Source: Ensifer adhaerens (GTDB lineage: Bacteria > Pseudomonadota > Alphaproteobacteria > Rhizobiales > Rhizobiaceae). Taken from it: a stretch of DNA of 64,000 nucleotides. A program made the translations under genes and the position numbers. The stretch spans positions 490,001 through 554,000 of the forward strand of contig NZ_CP118611.1 of the NCBI RefSeq assembly GCF_028993555.1, read 5' to 3'. Position 1 is the first letter of the stretch. Each line of letters starts with the position of its first letter. Shown in pieces: positions 19,141 through 29,175 of the stretch. Below the pieces are notes generated by a model. The model had not been told where the DNA came from. It searched no databases and saw nothing but the letters and a program-made list of their open reading frames with translations.

Positions 19141-20547
19141 ATGACTATCGTTCAATCCGTTGCAGCCGTCGGCTCCGACCGGCCGAACAGCCGTTCGGCC
19201 TTCGAGAAGGACCGGGATCACGTGCTGCACCCCTATACCGATTTCTCGACCTTCGCCGCAACCGGCAGCCAGATCATCGAGAAGGCCGAGGGTGCCTACG
19301 TCGTCGACAATACCGGACGGCGGCTGCTCGACGGTATCGCCGGTCTCTGGTGCGTCAACATCGGCCACGGTCGCCGCGAGATGGCGGACGCCATCTCCGC
19401 TCAGGTCATGGATATGGACTACTACAATCCCTTCGGCGCGTCGGGCAACGTGCCGGCAGCCGAGCTCGGCGCACGGCTCGCGGAGCTTGCGCCCGGCAAC
19501 CTCAACCACGTCTACTACACCTGCGGCGGCTCGACGGCGAACGATGCGGCTATCCGTATCGTGCACTACTATTTCGCCATGCGCGGCAAGCCGGGCAAGC
19601 GCAAGATCATCTCGCGCAACAACGGTTACCACGGCGCAACCTATGTGGCGGCGGCGCTGACGGGTATCCACGGCACCAAATACGGTTTTGCCCAGGTCGG
19701 TGAGGACTTCATCCACCACGTCTCCGCCGCCGATTGTTACGCCCGTCCTGATGGTATGACCGAGGAGGCCTATTGCGACCTGCTGGTGCGCGAATTCGAG
19801 ATGCGCATCGAGCAACTCGGCCCTCAGAATGTCGCCGCCTTCATCGCCGAGCCGATCATGGGTGCCGGTGGCGTACTGGTCGCGCCGAAGGGCTATCACC
19901 GCCGCATGCAGGCGGTCTGCCGCCGCAACGATATCCTCTACATCGCCGATGAAGTCGTGACCGGCTTCGGCCGTCTCGGCGAGTGGTTCGCGTCGGACGC
20001 GATCTACAACACCCAGCCGGACATCCTGGTGTCGGCCAAGGGCATCACGTCGGGCTACATCCCGCTCGGCGCAACGCTAATTTCCGACGAGATCTACGAC
20101 GTCATCAGCCGTCCGCAGTGCGAAGGCGGCGTGTTCTCCATGGGGCTAACCTATTTCGGTCATCCGGTCGCCTGTGCCGCAGCACTCACGAACATTGACA
20201 TCATGGAGCGGGAACGGCTGTTGCCGCACGCCGCCCGTACCGGCGCGCACCTGCAGAGCCGGGCAAAGGCTCTTCTCGCCCACGACATCGTCGGCGACGT
20301 GCGCGGCGCCGGCCTGATGCTTGGCATCGATCTCGTCGCGGACAAAGCGACGAGAGAGCCCCTGCCGGCTCATGAGAAGGCGAGTGAATCGATCTTCCAG
20401 GGATGCGTTGCCCGCGGCGTCATCGTCCGCCCGGTCGGCAACCGGCTCATCGTATCGCCACCCTTGATCGTCACCGAGGCCGAATGCGACACGATCGTTT
20501 CCGCGCTTTCGGAATCGATCGCCGCTTTCATGGCATCCCGCGCTTGA
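19141..20547 (+). CDS. Class III omega-amino acid/polyamine aminotransferase
   Basis: 468 aa from ATG 19141, chosen for the GGAG six bases upstream rather than the ATG at 19114. PLP-binding Lys300 lies in LVSAKGITSGYIPLGA; the DEVVTGFGRLGEWF motif precedes it. These enzymes move the terminal amino group of putrescine, beta-alanine or similar compounds to pyruvate. Located between polyamine uptake and agmatine breakdown genes, it likely converts putrescine to the aldehyde. Confidence 0.9.
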   Translation: MTIVQSVAAVGSDRPNSRSAFEKDRDHVLHPYTDFSTFAATGSQIIEKAEGAYVVDNTGRRLLDGIAGLWCVNIGHGRREMADAISAQVMDMDYYNPFGASGNVPAAELGARLAELAPGNLNHVYYTCGGSTANDAAIRIVHYYFAMRGKPGKRKIISRNNGYHGATYVAAALTGIHGTKYGFAQVGEDFIHHVSAADCYARPDGMTEEAYCDLLVREFEMRIEQLGPQNVAAFIAEPIMGAGGVLVAPKGYHRRMQAVCRRNDILYIADEVVTGFGRLGEWFASDAIYNTQPDILVSAKGITSGYIPLGATLISDEIYDVISRPQCEGGVFSMGLTYFGHPVACAAALTNIDIMERERLLPHAARTGAHLQSRAKALLAHDIVGDVRGAGLMLGIDLVADKATREPLPAHEKASESIFQGCVARGVIVRPVGNRLIVSPPLIVTEAECDTIVSALSESIAAFMASRA

Positions 20548-20557
20548 GGAGCAAGAC

Positions 20558-21433
20558 ATGAGCGAAGTCACCGTCGCAGCGACGCAGATGGCCTGCAGCT
20601 GGAACATCGACGAGAACATCGAAAAGGCCGAGGAGCTGGTGCGGCTTGCCCATGAGGATGGCGCCCGGATCATCCTTCTGCAGGAGCTGTTCCAGACGCC
20701 CTACTTCTGCCTGGAGCAGACGATCGACCACCTCGATCTGGCCGCCAGCCTCGGCGAGGACCGGGCAATCAGGCATTTCCGAGCGATCGCGAAGGAGCTC
20801 GGCGTGGTTCTGCCGATCTCCTACTACGAGAAGGCGGGACCGGCACAGTACAATTCGCTCGCGATCATCGATGCCGATGGCGAGATCGTCTGGAACTACC
20901 GCAAGTCCCACATCCCGCAGGCGCCGGGCTATGAGGAGAAGTTCTATTTCAGCCCCGGCGATACCGGTTTTCGGGCGGTGGACACGAAATATGCGCGGAT
21001 CGGCTGCGGCATCTGCTGGGACCAGTGGTTTCCCGAAACCGCCCGAGCGCTCGCCCTGCAGGGGGCAGAGCTTCTGTTCTTCCCGACGGCGATCGGCAGC
21101 GAACAGAAGGCCGAGATCGACAGCTCCGGCCATTGGCGCCGCACGATGCAGGGTCATGCGGCCGCCAACATGGTGCCGGTGATCGCCTCCAACCGGGTGG
21201 GCACTGAAGTGGCCGGCGGCAACGAGGCGCTGTTTTATGGCACGTCCTTCATCGCCGACCACACGGGCGCGATCGTTGCCGAGGCCAGCCGCACCGATGA
21301 AACCTATCTGACGGCGCGCTTCGACCTCAACGCGGTTCGCACCTTCCGGCGCAGTTGGGGGATCTACCGCGATCGCCGGCCGGATCTCTATGGCGCCATA
21401 CGCACTCTCGATGGCCAGACGACGATCGGCTGA
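20558..21433 (+). CDS. aguB: N-carbamoylputrescine amidase
   Basis: 291 aa, nitrilase superfamily. The catalytic triad is visible as Glu43 (LLQELFQTPYF), Lys116 (YRKSHIP) and Cys153 (GCGICWDQWFPE). It hydrolyses N-carbamoylputrescine to putrescine, CO2 and ammonia. PGYEEKFYFSPGD and near-full family length support AguB rather than a general nitrilase. Starts 10 nt after the aminotransferase gene. Confidence 0.93.
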   Translation: MSEVTVAATQMACSWNIDENIEKAEELVRLAHEDGARIILLQELFQTPYFCLEQTIDHLDLAASLGEDRAIRHFRAIAKELGVVLPISYYEKAGPAQYNSLAIIDADGEIVWNYRKSHIPQAPGYEEKFYFSPGDTGFRAVDTKYARIGCGICWDQWFPETARALALQGAELLFFPTAIGSEQKAEIDSSGHWRRTMQGHAAANMVPVIASNRVGTEVAGGNEALFYGTSFIADHTGAIVAEASRTDETYLTARFDLNAVRTFRRSWGIYRDRRPDLYGAIRTLDGQTTIG

Positions 21434-21528
21434 AGGCCTTTTCTCAAACAAACAACAATGTGAAGCCGAGGTTGCTGGCCGCCTGCGTAATCGCGGGCGA
21501 CAGGACCGGACGGGAAGGATATGAGACC

Positions 21529-22554
21529 ATGAAAAACCAGACACCTCGCGAAGCCGGGTTTCGCATGCCGGCCGAATGGGAGCCGCATCGCCGTACCTGG
21601 ATGATGTGGCCCTGCCGCCACGAAGTCTGGGACGATATCGCCGCGACCCGCCGCGACTACGCGGCCGTCGCCCACGCGATCCGCGAGTTCGAGCCAGTGA
21701 CGATGGCTGCGCGGCCCGAGGACATGGCCGAAGCCCGCGCCATCCTCGATCCGTCGATCGATCTGGTCGAAGCCGATATCGACGACAGCTGGGCGCGCGA
21801 TGCCGGCCCCTGCTTCCTGACCGCAGCCGACGGCCGGCGTGCCGGCGCGCGCTTCAAGTTCAACGCCTGGGGCGGCAAGTACCATCCGTTCAACGGCGAT
21901 GCCGCCTTTTCAGGCGTAGTGCTGGAGAAGGCGGGCGTCGCTGGCTTCGTTTCTAATCTGATCGCCGAGGGCGGCGGTGTCAGCGTCGACGGCGAGGGCA
22001 CGATCATCACCACCGAAACCTGCTTCCCGAACGGCAACCGCAATCCCGGCTGGAGTCGCGACGACATCGAGCGCGAGCTTCTCGACATGCTCGGCGGCAA
22101 AAAGGTGATCTGGCTGCCCGGCAATCCGATCGAGGACGAGACCGATGGCCACGTGGACGGCATCGCCGTTTTCGTCGCGCCCGGCGTCGTTTTGATGGAA
22201 AGCCCTGGCGAGGGGGGTAGCAAGAAGGATGACGAATGGAACCACTACATCCGCCTGAACCTGGAGGCGATGCAGGGCCAGACCGATGCGAAGGGGCGGC
22301 CGATCCGAATCGTCACCATTCCGGAAGCGGTTGATGCGCCGTCGGACCATCCGAAGTTTTGCCGTTCCTATGTCAATTCCTACCTCGTCAACGGCGGGGT
22401 GATCATGCCGTGTTACGGCATCGAGTCCGACACGGTTGTGCGGCAGATGTTCCGTTCACTGTTTCCCGATCGACGCGTGCGCGAGGTCAGGATCGATGCC
22501 ATTGCCATCGGTGGCGGCGGCATCCATTGCATTACCCAGCAGGAACCGCTTTGA
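21529..22554 (+). CDS. aguA: Agmatine deiminase
   Basis: 341 aa from ATG 21529; the longer frame from 21355 overlaps aguB and was rejected. Motifs of the family: MPAEWEPHRRTWMMWP at the N-terminus, WARDAGPCF, FNAWGGKY, TDGHVDGIAVF, and the nucleophile Cys334 in GGGGIHCITQQEP. It converts agmatine to N-carbamoylputrescine and ammonia, feeding AguB. A 95-bp gap separates it from aguB. Confidence 0.94.
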   Translation: MKNQTPREAGFRMPAEWEPHRRTWMMWPCRHEVWDDIAATRRDYAAVAHAIREFEPVTMAARPEDMAEARAILDPSIDLVEADIDDSWARDAGPCFLTAADGRRAGARFKFNAWGGKYHPFNGDAAFSGVVLEKAGVAGFVSNLIAEGGGVSVDGEGTIITTETCFPNGNRNPGWSRDDIERELLDMLGGKKVIWLPGNPIEDETDGHVDGIAVFVAPGVVLMESPGEGGSKKDDEWNHYIRLNLEAMQGQTDAKGRPIRIVTIPEAVDAPSDHPKFCRSYVNSYLVNGGVIMPCYGIESDTVVRQMFRSLFPDRRVREVRIDAIAIGGGGIHCITQQEPL

Positions 22555-22586
22555 TCGTCGAGGGATTCTTGACGACAAGGCGGGGA

Positions 22587-23360
22587 ATGACGGGATTTCC
22601 GTTTGAACAGATGACTTTGATCGGCAAGGCCGTGGCTGCGATCGGCAGCCCGGCCTTTCCTGACGCGCTCAGACAGCTCTGCCTTGACGTCTACGGTTTC
22701 GACAGCCTGTTCGTTTCGGTCTTTTCGGCTGACCAGCCGCCGCTGCAGCTTTATAGCGACCTCGATCCGGAGGCGACCAGGCGCACGATCGGGCCTTACT
22801 TGAGCTTCGCCTACCTGCTCGATCCGTTCTACAGTCTCTATTTGAGCGATCCCGGCGACCGGGTGGTGAGCCTCGACGACTGCGCCCCGGACGATTTTCG
22901 CGAGAGCGAATACTATCGCATGTTCTATGCCGAAACCGGGCTCTACGATGAAATCGTCATGCTGGTCGCAAGTGCTGCAGGCACCGCGATCGCGCTGTCG
23001 CTCGGCCAGCGGACGGCGGACTGTCGCCCCGGGCCGCAGGCCCGCGCCCATCTCGACGGCCTGTTGCCCGTGGTCTCAGAACTTTGCCGCAAGCACTGGC
23101 CGCAGCCCGTCGCAGGATCGGCCGCAAGCGAGCCCGCGGCCGATATGGTGTTTGCTACCCTGTCGCAGTTGAAGGTGAGCACGCGCGAGGGGGAGATCAT
23201 CCGACTGATGCTCAAGGGGCACTCGACCAAGAGCATCGCGCGCATTCTCGGCAACAGCCCGGAGACGGTGAAGGTCCACCGCAAGCGCATCTATTCCAAG
23301 CTGAAGATCTCCTCGCAGGGCGAGTTGTTCTCGCTCCTGCTCGGAGGTGCCAGCGGCTAG
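22587..23360 (+). CDS. LuxR-type transcriptional regulator
   Basis: 257 aa. The C-terminal GerE-type helix-turn-helix is at about residues 190-250 (STREGEIIRLMLKGHSTKSIARIL, ETVKVHRKRIYSKLKI). The N-terminal 170 residues are a sensor-like region, not an obvious acyl-homoserine-lactone domain. Start is uncertain: ATG 22587 has GGGG upstream, TTG 22569 is also possible. Placed 32 bp after aguA, it probably regulates the amine operon. It is convergent with the next gene with only 3 bp between stops. Confidence 0.85.
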   Translation: MTGFPFEQMTLIGKAVAAIGSPAFPDALRQLCLDVYGFDSLFVSVFSADQPPLQLYSDLDPEATRRTIGPYLSFAYLLDPFYSLYLSDPGDRVVSLDDCAPDDFRESEYYRMFYAETGLYDEIVMLVASAAGTAIALSLGQRTADCRPGPQARAHLDGLLPVVSELCRKHWPQPVAGSAASEPAADMVFATLSQLKVSTREGEIIRLMLKGHSTKSIARILGNSPETVKVHRKRIYSKLKISSQGELFSLLLGGASG

Positions 23361-23363
23361 GAC

Positions 23364-25070
23364 TTAGTTGCCGGAGAACAGGCCTTCCGCGTCATAAACG
23401 GGATCTCCCTGGAGCAAGGTGGCTTCGACGGCAGCTTTGCCGATCTCCTTGATCGGAATGTCGAAGATATCCTTGTCGATGACGACGAGGTCGGCGAATT
23501 TGCCGGACTCGATAGTGCCCGTCTTGTCGTCCTGGTTCAAAAGCTTCGCCGGGTTGATCGTCATCCATTTGACGGCCGTTTCCACATCCGGCGCGCCGTC
23601 CTTCTTGCGCTCAAGCGCCGTCTGGATTTTGACCAGCGGCGAGAGCTCGTCTGCATCGAAGTCGCTGCTCATCACGACGGTCGCGCCCGTCTTCTCGATA
23701 CTTCCGGCCGGCATCATGTTGTCGGCGCGATCGCCAATGAACTTGCGGATGAACGTGTCGTATTCGCGGCTCAGAGAGCTCGGCGCCAACTGGAAATCGG
23801 CGACGACGCCTTCGTCCTTGAACCGGCCATAATCCGCCTTGTCGAGCAGATAGATATGGGTCAGCCGGTGCGGGCCGGGCGTCGGGTCCGACTGCGCGAT
23901 GGCGTCGAGCGCCAGGCGTGCGCCGCGGTCGCCGGTCACATGGTAGTGCAGCTTGAAGCCCTTTTCCGAAAGCACCTTGGAATAGCGGTCGAGCATTGCC
24001 TCGTCGAAATAGAGGAAGCCGCTGTCGAAACCGTGGTCGATGCCCGGGCCTTGTCTGTAGGGCGCAAGCAAGGCACCGGTGCGCTGCTCGAGGATCCCGT
24101 CGACATAGATCTTCACCTGGTTGAACTTCAAAAGCCGGTTCGGATCGTTGCTGTAGAAACTCGAGAGCTTTTCCACCTGCGCGTCGAAGGGCAGGTCGGG
24201 ATAGACATAGAGGGCGTTGGCGGCTCTGAGTGTCAGGGTGTCGTTCTTCTCGGCCATCTCCCATGCCTTCAGATGTCCCTGCGGCCAGAAACCGCCGGCA
24301 TCGCTGACGGTGGTGATGCCGTTCTCGGCCATCGTCTTTAACGTCGGCAGCATGCTTTCATAGGCGAACTTGACGTTTTCGGGCGTGTCGGGAAAGGCGA
24401 GGTTGCGCAGCTTCTGTTGGGCGTTTTCAAGCACGATGCCGTTCGGTGTACCGGTCTTTTCATCGCGCAGGATGATGCCACCGGGCGGATTGCTCTCAAG
24501 CTTGTCGTAGCCGGCAGCCTCGAGCGCGACGCTGTTGGCCCAGGCGCCATGGCCGATGTCGTCGAGGATCAGGATCGGCCGGTCGCTGGAAATCTTGTCC
24601 AGCACCCCAACGGGATCGTCGGTTTCGTCGAGCAGGTTGGTCATGCTGACGCCGGAGCCGACAACCCAATCGCCTTCGCTCTCTTCCACGCAATCGCGAA
24701 CCGTCGCCTTTGTCTCTTCGAGAGAGGCAAAGGCTTCGAACTCGCAGAGGCTTGCATTGACGCCGGCTTCGATGAGGTGCACGTGCGCATCCTGGAAACC
24801 TGGCAGGACCAGCTTGCCGCCGAGCTTGACGACATGCGCGTCGGCACCCGCCTTCTCCAGAACGCCCGCTTCGTCGCCGACGGCAAGGATCACGCCGTCC
24901 TCATCGATCGCCAAGGCCTCTGCCAGCGGAACGGCCGGGTTCATCGTGCGGACCTTGGCATCGGTGATGACAAGCGCTTCGGCGGCGGCAGCGCTCGCAC
25001 TGCAAAGCGCCGATGCGGCGAGCAGAAAGCCAGTCAGCGATCGCAGCGTTCTCTTGATGTTTCGGGACAT
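23364..25070 (-). CDS. Exported amidohydrolase, YtcJ type
   Basis: 568 aa. N-terminal signal peptide (LTGFLLAASALCSASAAAAE). The metal-binding HxH is in GFQDAHVHLIE, and the C-terminal KMTINPAKLL/GTIESGKFADLVVID pattern is typical of amidohydrolase-3 family members. The family hydrolyses C-N bonds in cyclic or acylated amines; periplasmic location is inferred from the signal peptide. Substrate unknown. Confidence 0.87.
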   Translation of the reverse strand: MSRNIKRTLRSLTGFLLAASALCSASAAAAEALVITDAKVRTMNPAVPLAEALAIDEDGVILAVGDEAGVLEKAGADAHVVKLGGKLVLPGFQDAHVHLIEAGVNASLCEFEAFASLEETKATVRDCVEESEGDWVVGSGVSMTNLLDETDDPVGVLDKISSDRPILILDDIGHGAWANSVALEAAGYDKLESNPPGGIILRDEKTGTPNGIVLENAQQKLRNLAFPDTPENVKFAYESMLPTLKTMAENGITTVSDAGGFWPQGHLKAWEMAEKNDTLTLRAANALYVYPDLPFDAQVEKLSSFYSNDPNRLLKFNQVKIYVDGILEQRTGALLAPYRQGPGIDHGFDSGFLYFDEAMLDRYSKVLSEKGFKLHYHVTGDRGARLALDAIAQSDPTPGPHRLTHIYLLDKADYGRFKDEGVVADFQLAPSSLSREYDTFIRKFIGDRADNMMPAGSIEKTGATVVMSSDFDADELSPLVKIQTALERKKDGAPDVETAVKWMTINPAKLLNQDDKTGTIESGKFADLVVIDKDIFDIPIKEIGKAAVEATLLQGDPVYDAEGLFSGN

Positions 25071-25181
25071 GGGCTCGTACCTTTTCTGTCGGACTTTCTA
25101 ACTACCACGCCCGACATCCATGCAGGTGAACTCTCCCATTAATGTGGCGGACGCTTGTCGGTTGCTGTTAGTCGCCGGCGG

Positions 25182-26684
25182 TCAATCGAGCGTGACCCAG
25201 ACCGACTTGGACTGGGTATTGTCGATCAAAGCCTGCAGACATTTGTCACGGCCGTGGCCGGAGAGTTTCCAGCCGCCCCAGGGCTGGCTCATGTCGCCGT
25301 TCATGTAGCCGTTGATCCAGACCATGCCGCATTCGAGATCGCGCGCGATACGGTGGGCTTTGCCGAGACTTGAGGTCCAGATGCCCGCGGCGAGACCATA
25401 GGGGCTGTCGTTGGCGATCCTCACCGCATCCTCGGCGCCATCGTGCGAAATGATCGCCCCGACCGGGCCGAAGATTTCTTCCTGGGCGATCTTCATGCGG
25501 TTGTCGACACCGGCAAAAAGCGTCGGCTCAACGAAGCATGCCCCGCCTGAAGTACGGTCGACCGGGCCGCCACCGATCACCGGTGTTGCACCGTCCCGTT
25601 GCGCGCCGTCAATGTAGTCGAACACACGGCCCTGGTGAACCTTGTTGACCAGCGGGCCCATTGTCGTGGTGGGGTCGAGCGGATCGCCCGGCCGGTACTT
25701 CCGCACGGCGTGGCCGGCGATCAGATCGCAGAATTCGTCGTGAATGCGCCGGTCGACCAGAATGCGTGATCCGGCCGAGCAGACCTCGCCCTGGTTGCCG
25801 AACAGCCCGTCCGCGATCTTTTCCGCAACGGACGAGAGATCCTCGACATCGGCAAGCACGATCTGCGGCGATTTTCCGCCGAGTTCGGCCGAGACCGCCT
25901 TGAGGTTCGTATCGGCAGCATAGCGATACATCTGCCGGCCGATCGCCGTCGAACCGGTGAAGGCGATCTTCTCCACCTGCATCGAGCGCGCCAACGCCTG
26001 TCCTGCCACAGCGCCGCGCCCCGGCACGACGTTGAACACGCCATCCGGTCCGCCCGCTTCCAAGAACAGTCGACCGAGCAAAAGCGCGCTCAGCGACGTG
26101 TCCTCGGCCGGTTTCAGGACGACGCTGTTTCCGGCGGCAAGCGCGGGCGCGATCTTCCAGACGGCCATCATCAGCGGATAGTTCCACGGCGTAATGCAGC
26201 CGACCACGCCGAGCGGCTGGCGCAGGATGTAGTGCAGCACGTCCGGATTGGTGACCGGGGCAGTACCTGCGATCTTGTCGATGCTTTCGGCCATGAAGCG
26301 CATGGTCAGCACTGCGCCCGGCACGTCGATGGCGCACATTTCAGCGATCGGCTTGCCCATTTCCATCGTATCGAGCACCGCCAGGATATCGCGGTTTTCG
26401 GCGATCAGCTCGGAGAAGCGGGTGAGAACGTTGATGCGCTGTCTGAGGCGCATGCGCGACCAGACGCCTTGCCGGAACCGCTTTGCCGCGACATCACAGG
26501 CCGTCTCGACATCGGCGGCGTTGCCGCAAGCGACGTTGGCGACGAGAGCGCCGGTTGCCGGATTGATCGACGCCAGCGTTTCACCGTCTCCGGCTGCTCG
26601 AAATTGCCCGTCGATCAGCATCCGCGTCTCGGGGCGCAGCGCTTCCGCAATGCGGTGCCATCGTCTGTCCGGTGTCGTATCCAT
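25182..26684 (-). CDS. NAD(P)-dependent aldehyde dehydrogenase
   Basis: 500 aa from ATG 26684 with GAGGAGG upstream. Catalytic Glu in SAELGGKSPQ and Cys in NQGEVCSAGSR, NAD-binding FTGSTAIGRQMYR. Closest in style to betaine, gamma-aminobutyraldehyde or PuuC-type enzymes. Given the amine genes nearby it may oxidise aminoaldehydes, but it is on the opposite strand and not co-transcribed with them. Confidence 0.9.
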   Translation of the reverse strand: MDTTPDRRWHRIAEALRPETRMLIDGQFRAAGDGETLASINPATGALVANVACGNAADVETACDVAAKRFRQGVWSRMRLRQRINVLTRFSELIAENRDILAVLDTMEMGKPIAEMCAIDVPGAVLTMRFMAESIDKIAGTAPVTNPDVLHYILRQPLGVVGCITPWNYPLMMAVWKIAPALAAGNSVVLKPAEDTSLSALLLGRLFLEAGGPDGVFNVVPGRGAVAGQALARSMQVEKIAFTGSTAIGRQMYRYAADTNLKAVSAELGGKSPQIVLADVEDLSSVAEKIADGLFGNQGEVCSAGSRILVDRRIHDEFCDLIAGHAVRKYRPGDPLDPTTTMGPLVNKVHQGRVFDYIDGAQRDGATPVIGGGPVDRTSGGACFVEPTLFAGVDNRMKIAQEEIFGPVGAIISHDGAEDAVRIANDSPYGLAAGIWTSSLGKAHRIARDLECGMVWINGYMNGDMSQPWGGWKLSGHGRDKCLQALIDNTQSKSVWVTLD

Positions 26685-26824
26685 GACCTGCCTCCTCGGG
26701 TGAGCTTTCAGTCCTTTGTAGCCAGCGGCCGAGCGGCCATCACAGTCCCCCACATGGGTGACTGGCGTGCGCCCGGACGTCCAGGGAAGTTGGCGTCGAC
26801 AAAGAAATGCGCGAGGAGGGTGAG

Positions 26825-28114
26825 ATGCGGCAGGATGTCGACGGAGAACGGTTGTGGAGGCGGCTGATGGCCATGGCCGAAGTCGGCGCCACGGCCGAGG
26901 GCGGCTCGTGCCGGCAGTCGCTTTCGGACGCGGACGAAGCCGGTCGCGCGTTGTTTCTTGCCTGGTGTGAAGCGCGCGGATACGAAATCCGCAAAGACCG
27001 GATCGGCAACCTCTTCATTCGCCGTCCCGGCCGCAATCGCGATGCATCACCGGTCCTGATCGGCAGTCATCTCGATACCCAGCCGACGGGGGGCCGCTTC
27101 GACGGCGTGCTCGGCGTGCTTGCCGGGCTCGAGGTGCTGGAGACGCTGGATGATGCGGCGGTGGAGACTGCCAGGCCGATCGATCTCTGCGTCTGGACCA
27201 ATGAAGAGGGATGCCGCTTCCAGCCGGCGATGATGGGTTCGGGCGTTGCCTGTGGCGTGCTGGATCTGGAAAAAGCTTTGTCCGCCCGCGACGGTGCCGG
27301 GACAACGCTTGCCGACGAACTCGTACGGCTCGGATATGATCGCGAGGCGCCGCCAAGGCTCCCGGATTCCGATTGCTACATCGAACTTCACATCGAGCAG
27401 GGACCGATCCTGGAGGCAGAGGAAAAGACCGTCGGCGTTGTCACCGGGGGGCAAGGGATCCGCTGGTATGAAATATCGGTTCACGGCGAGGAAACTCATG
27501 CAGGCCCGGTGCCGATGGCGTTGCGCAAGGACCCCGTGCCCGTGCTCATGCATGTGATCGAGCTCGTGCAGGCAATCGGCCGGACCGACGAGGACGCGCG
27601 TTGCACGATCGGCCGGATCGACCTTTCACCGGGAGCGATCAATGTCGTTCCGGGACGCGCGGATATGACGGTCGACCTCAGGCATCCCAACGAAGCGGCG
27701 CTCGATAGGATGCATCGGCAACTGATGGACGGTTTGGAGGCGCTCCGTCAGAACCACAAGGAAACGGACATCGACGGGCACCTGACATGGCACTCACCGG
27801 TGGTCACCTTTGACGGCGTCTTGATCGAGGCGGTAAGAGCAAGCGCCAGGGCTCGCCAGTTGATGCATCGCGACATCGTTTCCGGCGCCGGGCATGATGC
27901 GTTCAATGTGGCGCGGCGGGTGCCGACCACGATGATCTTCGTACCGTGCCGCGAGGGGGTCAGCCACAATCCCCGAGAATATGCATCACCTTTCGATGTC
28001 ACCGCCGGCGCGAACGTGCTCCTGGATGTGACACTGGCGCGTTCGTCTGCATCAACATCGTTGCCACTCCCGGAGCTCGCCCCGTGCAGCCGGCGGCTGG
28101 CTGCCGATGGATAG
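26825..28114 (+). CDS. M20-family Zn-dependent amidohydrolase (N-carbamoyl-amino acid hydrolase/allantoate type)
   Basis: 429 aa from ATG 26825 (AGGAGGG upstream). Metal ligands are visible in GSHLDTQPTGGRFDG, TNEEGCRF and HIEQGPILE; HAGPVPM is the substrate-side motif. The family cleaves ureido groups from N-carbamoyl amino acids or allantoate in the cytoplasm. The last 25 or so residues are extra compared with typical members. Divergent from the aldehyde dehydrogenase gene; the 140-bp gap holds both promoters. Confidence 0.88.
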   Translation: MRQDVDGERLWRRLMAMAEVGATAEGGSCRQSLSDADEAGRALFLAWCEARGYEIRKDRIGNLFIRRPGRNRDASPVLIGSHLDTQPTGGRFDGVLGVLAGLEVLETLDDAAVETARPIDLCVWTNEEGCRFQPAMMGSGVACGVLDLEKALSARDGAGTTLADELVRLGYDREAPPRLPDSDCYIELHIEQGPILEAEEKTVGVVTGGQGIRWYEISVHGEETHAGPVPMALRKDPVPVLMHVIELVQAIGRTDEDARCTIGRIDLSPGAINVVPGRADMTVDLRHPNEAALDRMHRQLMDGLEALRQNHKETDIDGHLTWHSPVVTFDGVLIEAVRASARARQLMHRDIVSGAGHDAFNVARRVPTTMIFVPCREGVSHNPREYASPFDVTAGANVLLDVTLARSSASTSLPLPELAPCSRRLAADG

Positions 28115-28232
28115 GGATCCCGGCAGCTTTCGCGTTCGCGTCTCTCTGAAAACCACCAGATGTTGGCGGCAAAGTTGCCGTGGACTGTGTGTTGTTAACA
28201 CATGAACGCCGACGGTTGGTTTGTGTTGGCGA

Positions 28233-29126
28233 TCATCGAGAATAATAACCCGGCCGATTGATGTCTGCGAGAAGGCCGGGACCGGCAGGCTGCCAGTCGA
28301 GCAATGTCCGGGTGCGTGCGCTGGAAGCGGCCATGTCGGCGCCTGCCATAGTGGCAAACCAGCCGAAGTGTTCACGCGGTCGCGCCTCGACAGGAAGGCT
28401 GAGCTGACGGCCGATTGCACTGGCGATTTCCTTGAACGGGACCGCCTCGTCGGCGACCGCGTGGTAGACCGCTTCCGTTACACCCTGCTCCAGGGCGAGC
28501 CGATAGAGGCGGGCGGCATCCAGCCTATGAACACCCGACCAGCAGTTTAATCCCTCGTCGATATAGGCCGAAACGCCAGTCTCGCGCGCCAGCTTCACCA
28601 GGACCGGAACAAAGCCGTAATCGCCGATCCCGTGAACCGACGGGGCAAGGCGCACGGTTGCCGCGCGCACGCACCGGGCGGCAAGCGCTCTTGCTGCCGC
28701 CTCCGACTTGCGCGGGCTGGCCGGGTTCGAAGGATCCGTTTCGGTGACGCCGCGCGGCAGGCCCGACAATCCGGACGTTACCAGCAGCAGCCGGCTCGAT
28801 CCTTCGAGCGCATCACCGAGGATCTCGATCACGCGCTGGTCCTGCGCGGCACTTTCGAGGAATGTCGCGAAGCCATCGTTCCCGGCGGAATGAATGAAAT
28901 CATGGTTGAAAGCGGTATGAACGACAGCATCTGCTGTCGACGCGGCTTCGCGCAGGATATCGAGCTCGTCGAGCGAACCCTGGATTATCTTTGCGCCGAC
29001 GGCGACAAGATGCTCCGCTTTCTTCGTGGAGCGGACGAGGCCGGTGACGCGATGGCCGGCGCCCAAGAGGTCGTCCACGATCGCAGCGCCGACCCAGCCG
29101 GTCGCGCCTGTTACGAATACATGCAT
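28233..29126 (-). CDS. Extended/atypical SDR NAD(P)-dependent oxidoreductase
   Basis: 297 aa from ATG 29126, with GGAG upstream. Nucleotide-binding VTGATGWVGAAIVDDLL at residues 4-20. The canonical YxxxK is not obvious, as in the NmrA/epimerase-like atypical group. Substrate unknown. Followed on the same strand by nothing closely linked. Confidence 0.82.
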   Translation of the reverse strand: MHVFVTGATGWVGAAIVDDLLGAGHRVTGLVRSTKKAEHLVAVGAKIIQGSLDELDILREAASTADAVVHTAFNHDFIHSAGNDGFATFLESAAQDQRVIEILGDALEGSSRLLLVTSGLSGLPRGVTETDPSNPASPRKSEAAARALAARCVRAATVRLAPSVHGIGDYGFVPVLVKLARETGVSAYIDEGLNCWSGVHRLDAARLYRLALEQGVTEAVYHAVADEAVPFKEIASAIGRQLSLPVEARPREHFGWFATMAGADMAASSARTRTLLDWQPAGPGLLADINRPGYYSR

Positions 29127-29175
29127 GGTGTTTCTCCGGTCTTCGAGCGGATCTTGAAGATGGGTGGCGAAAGAA

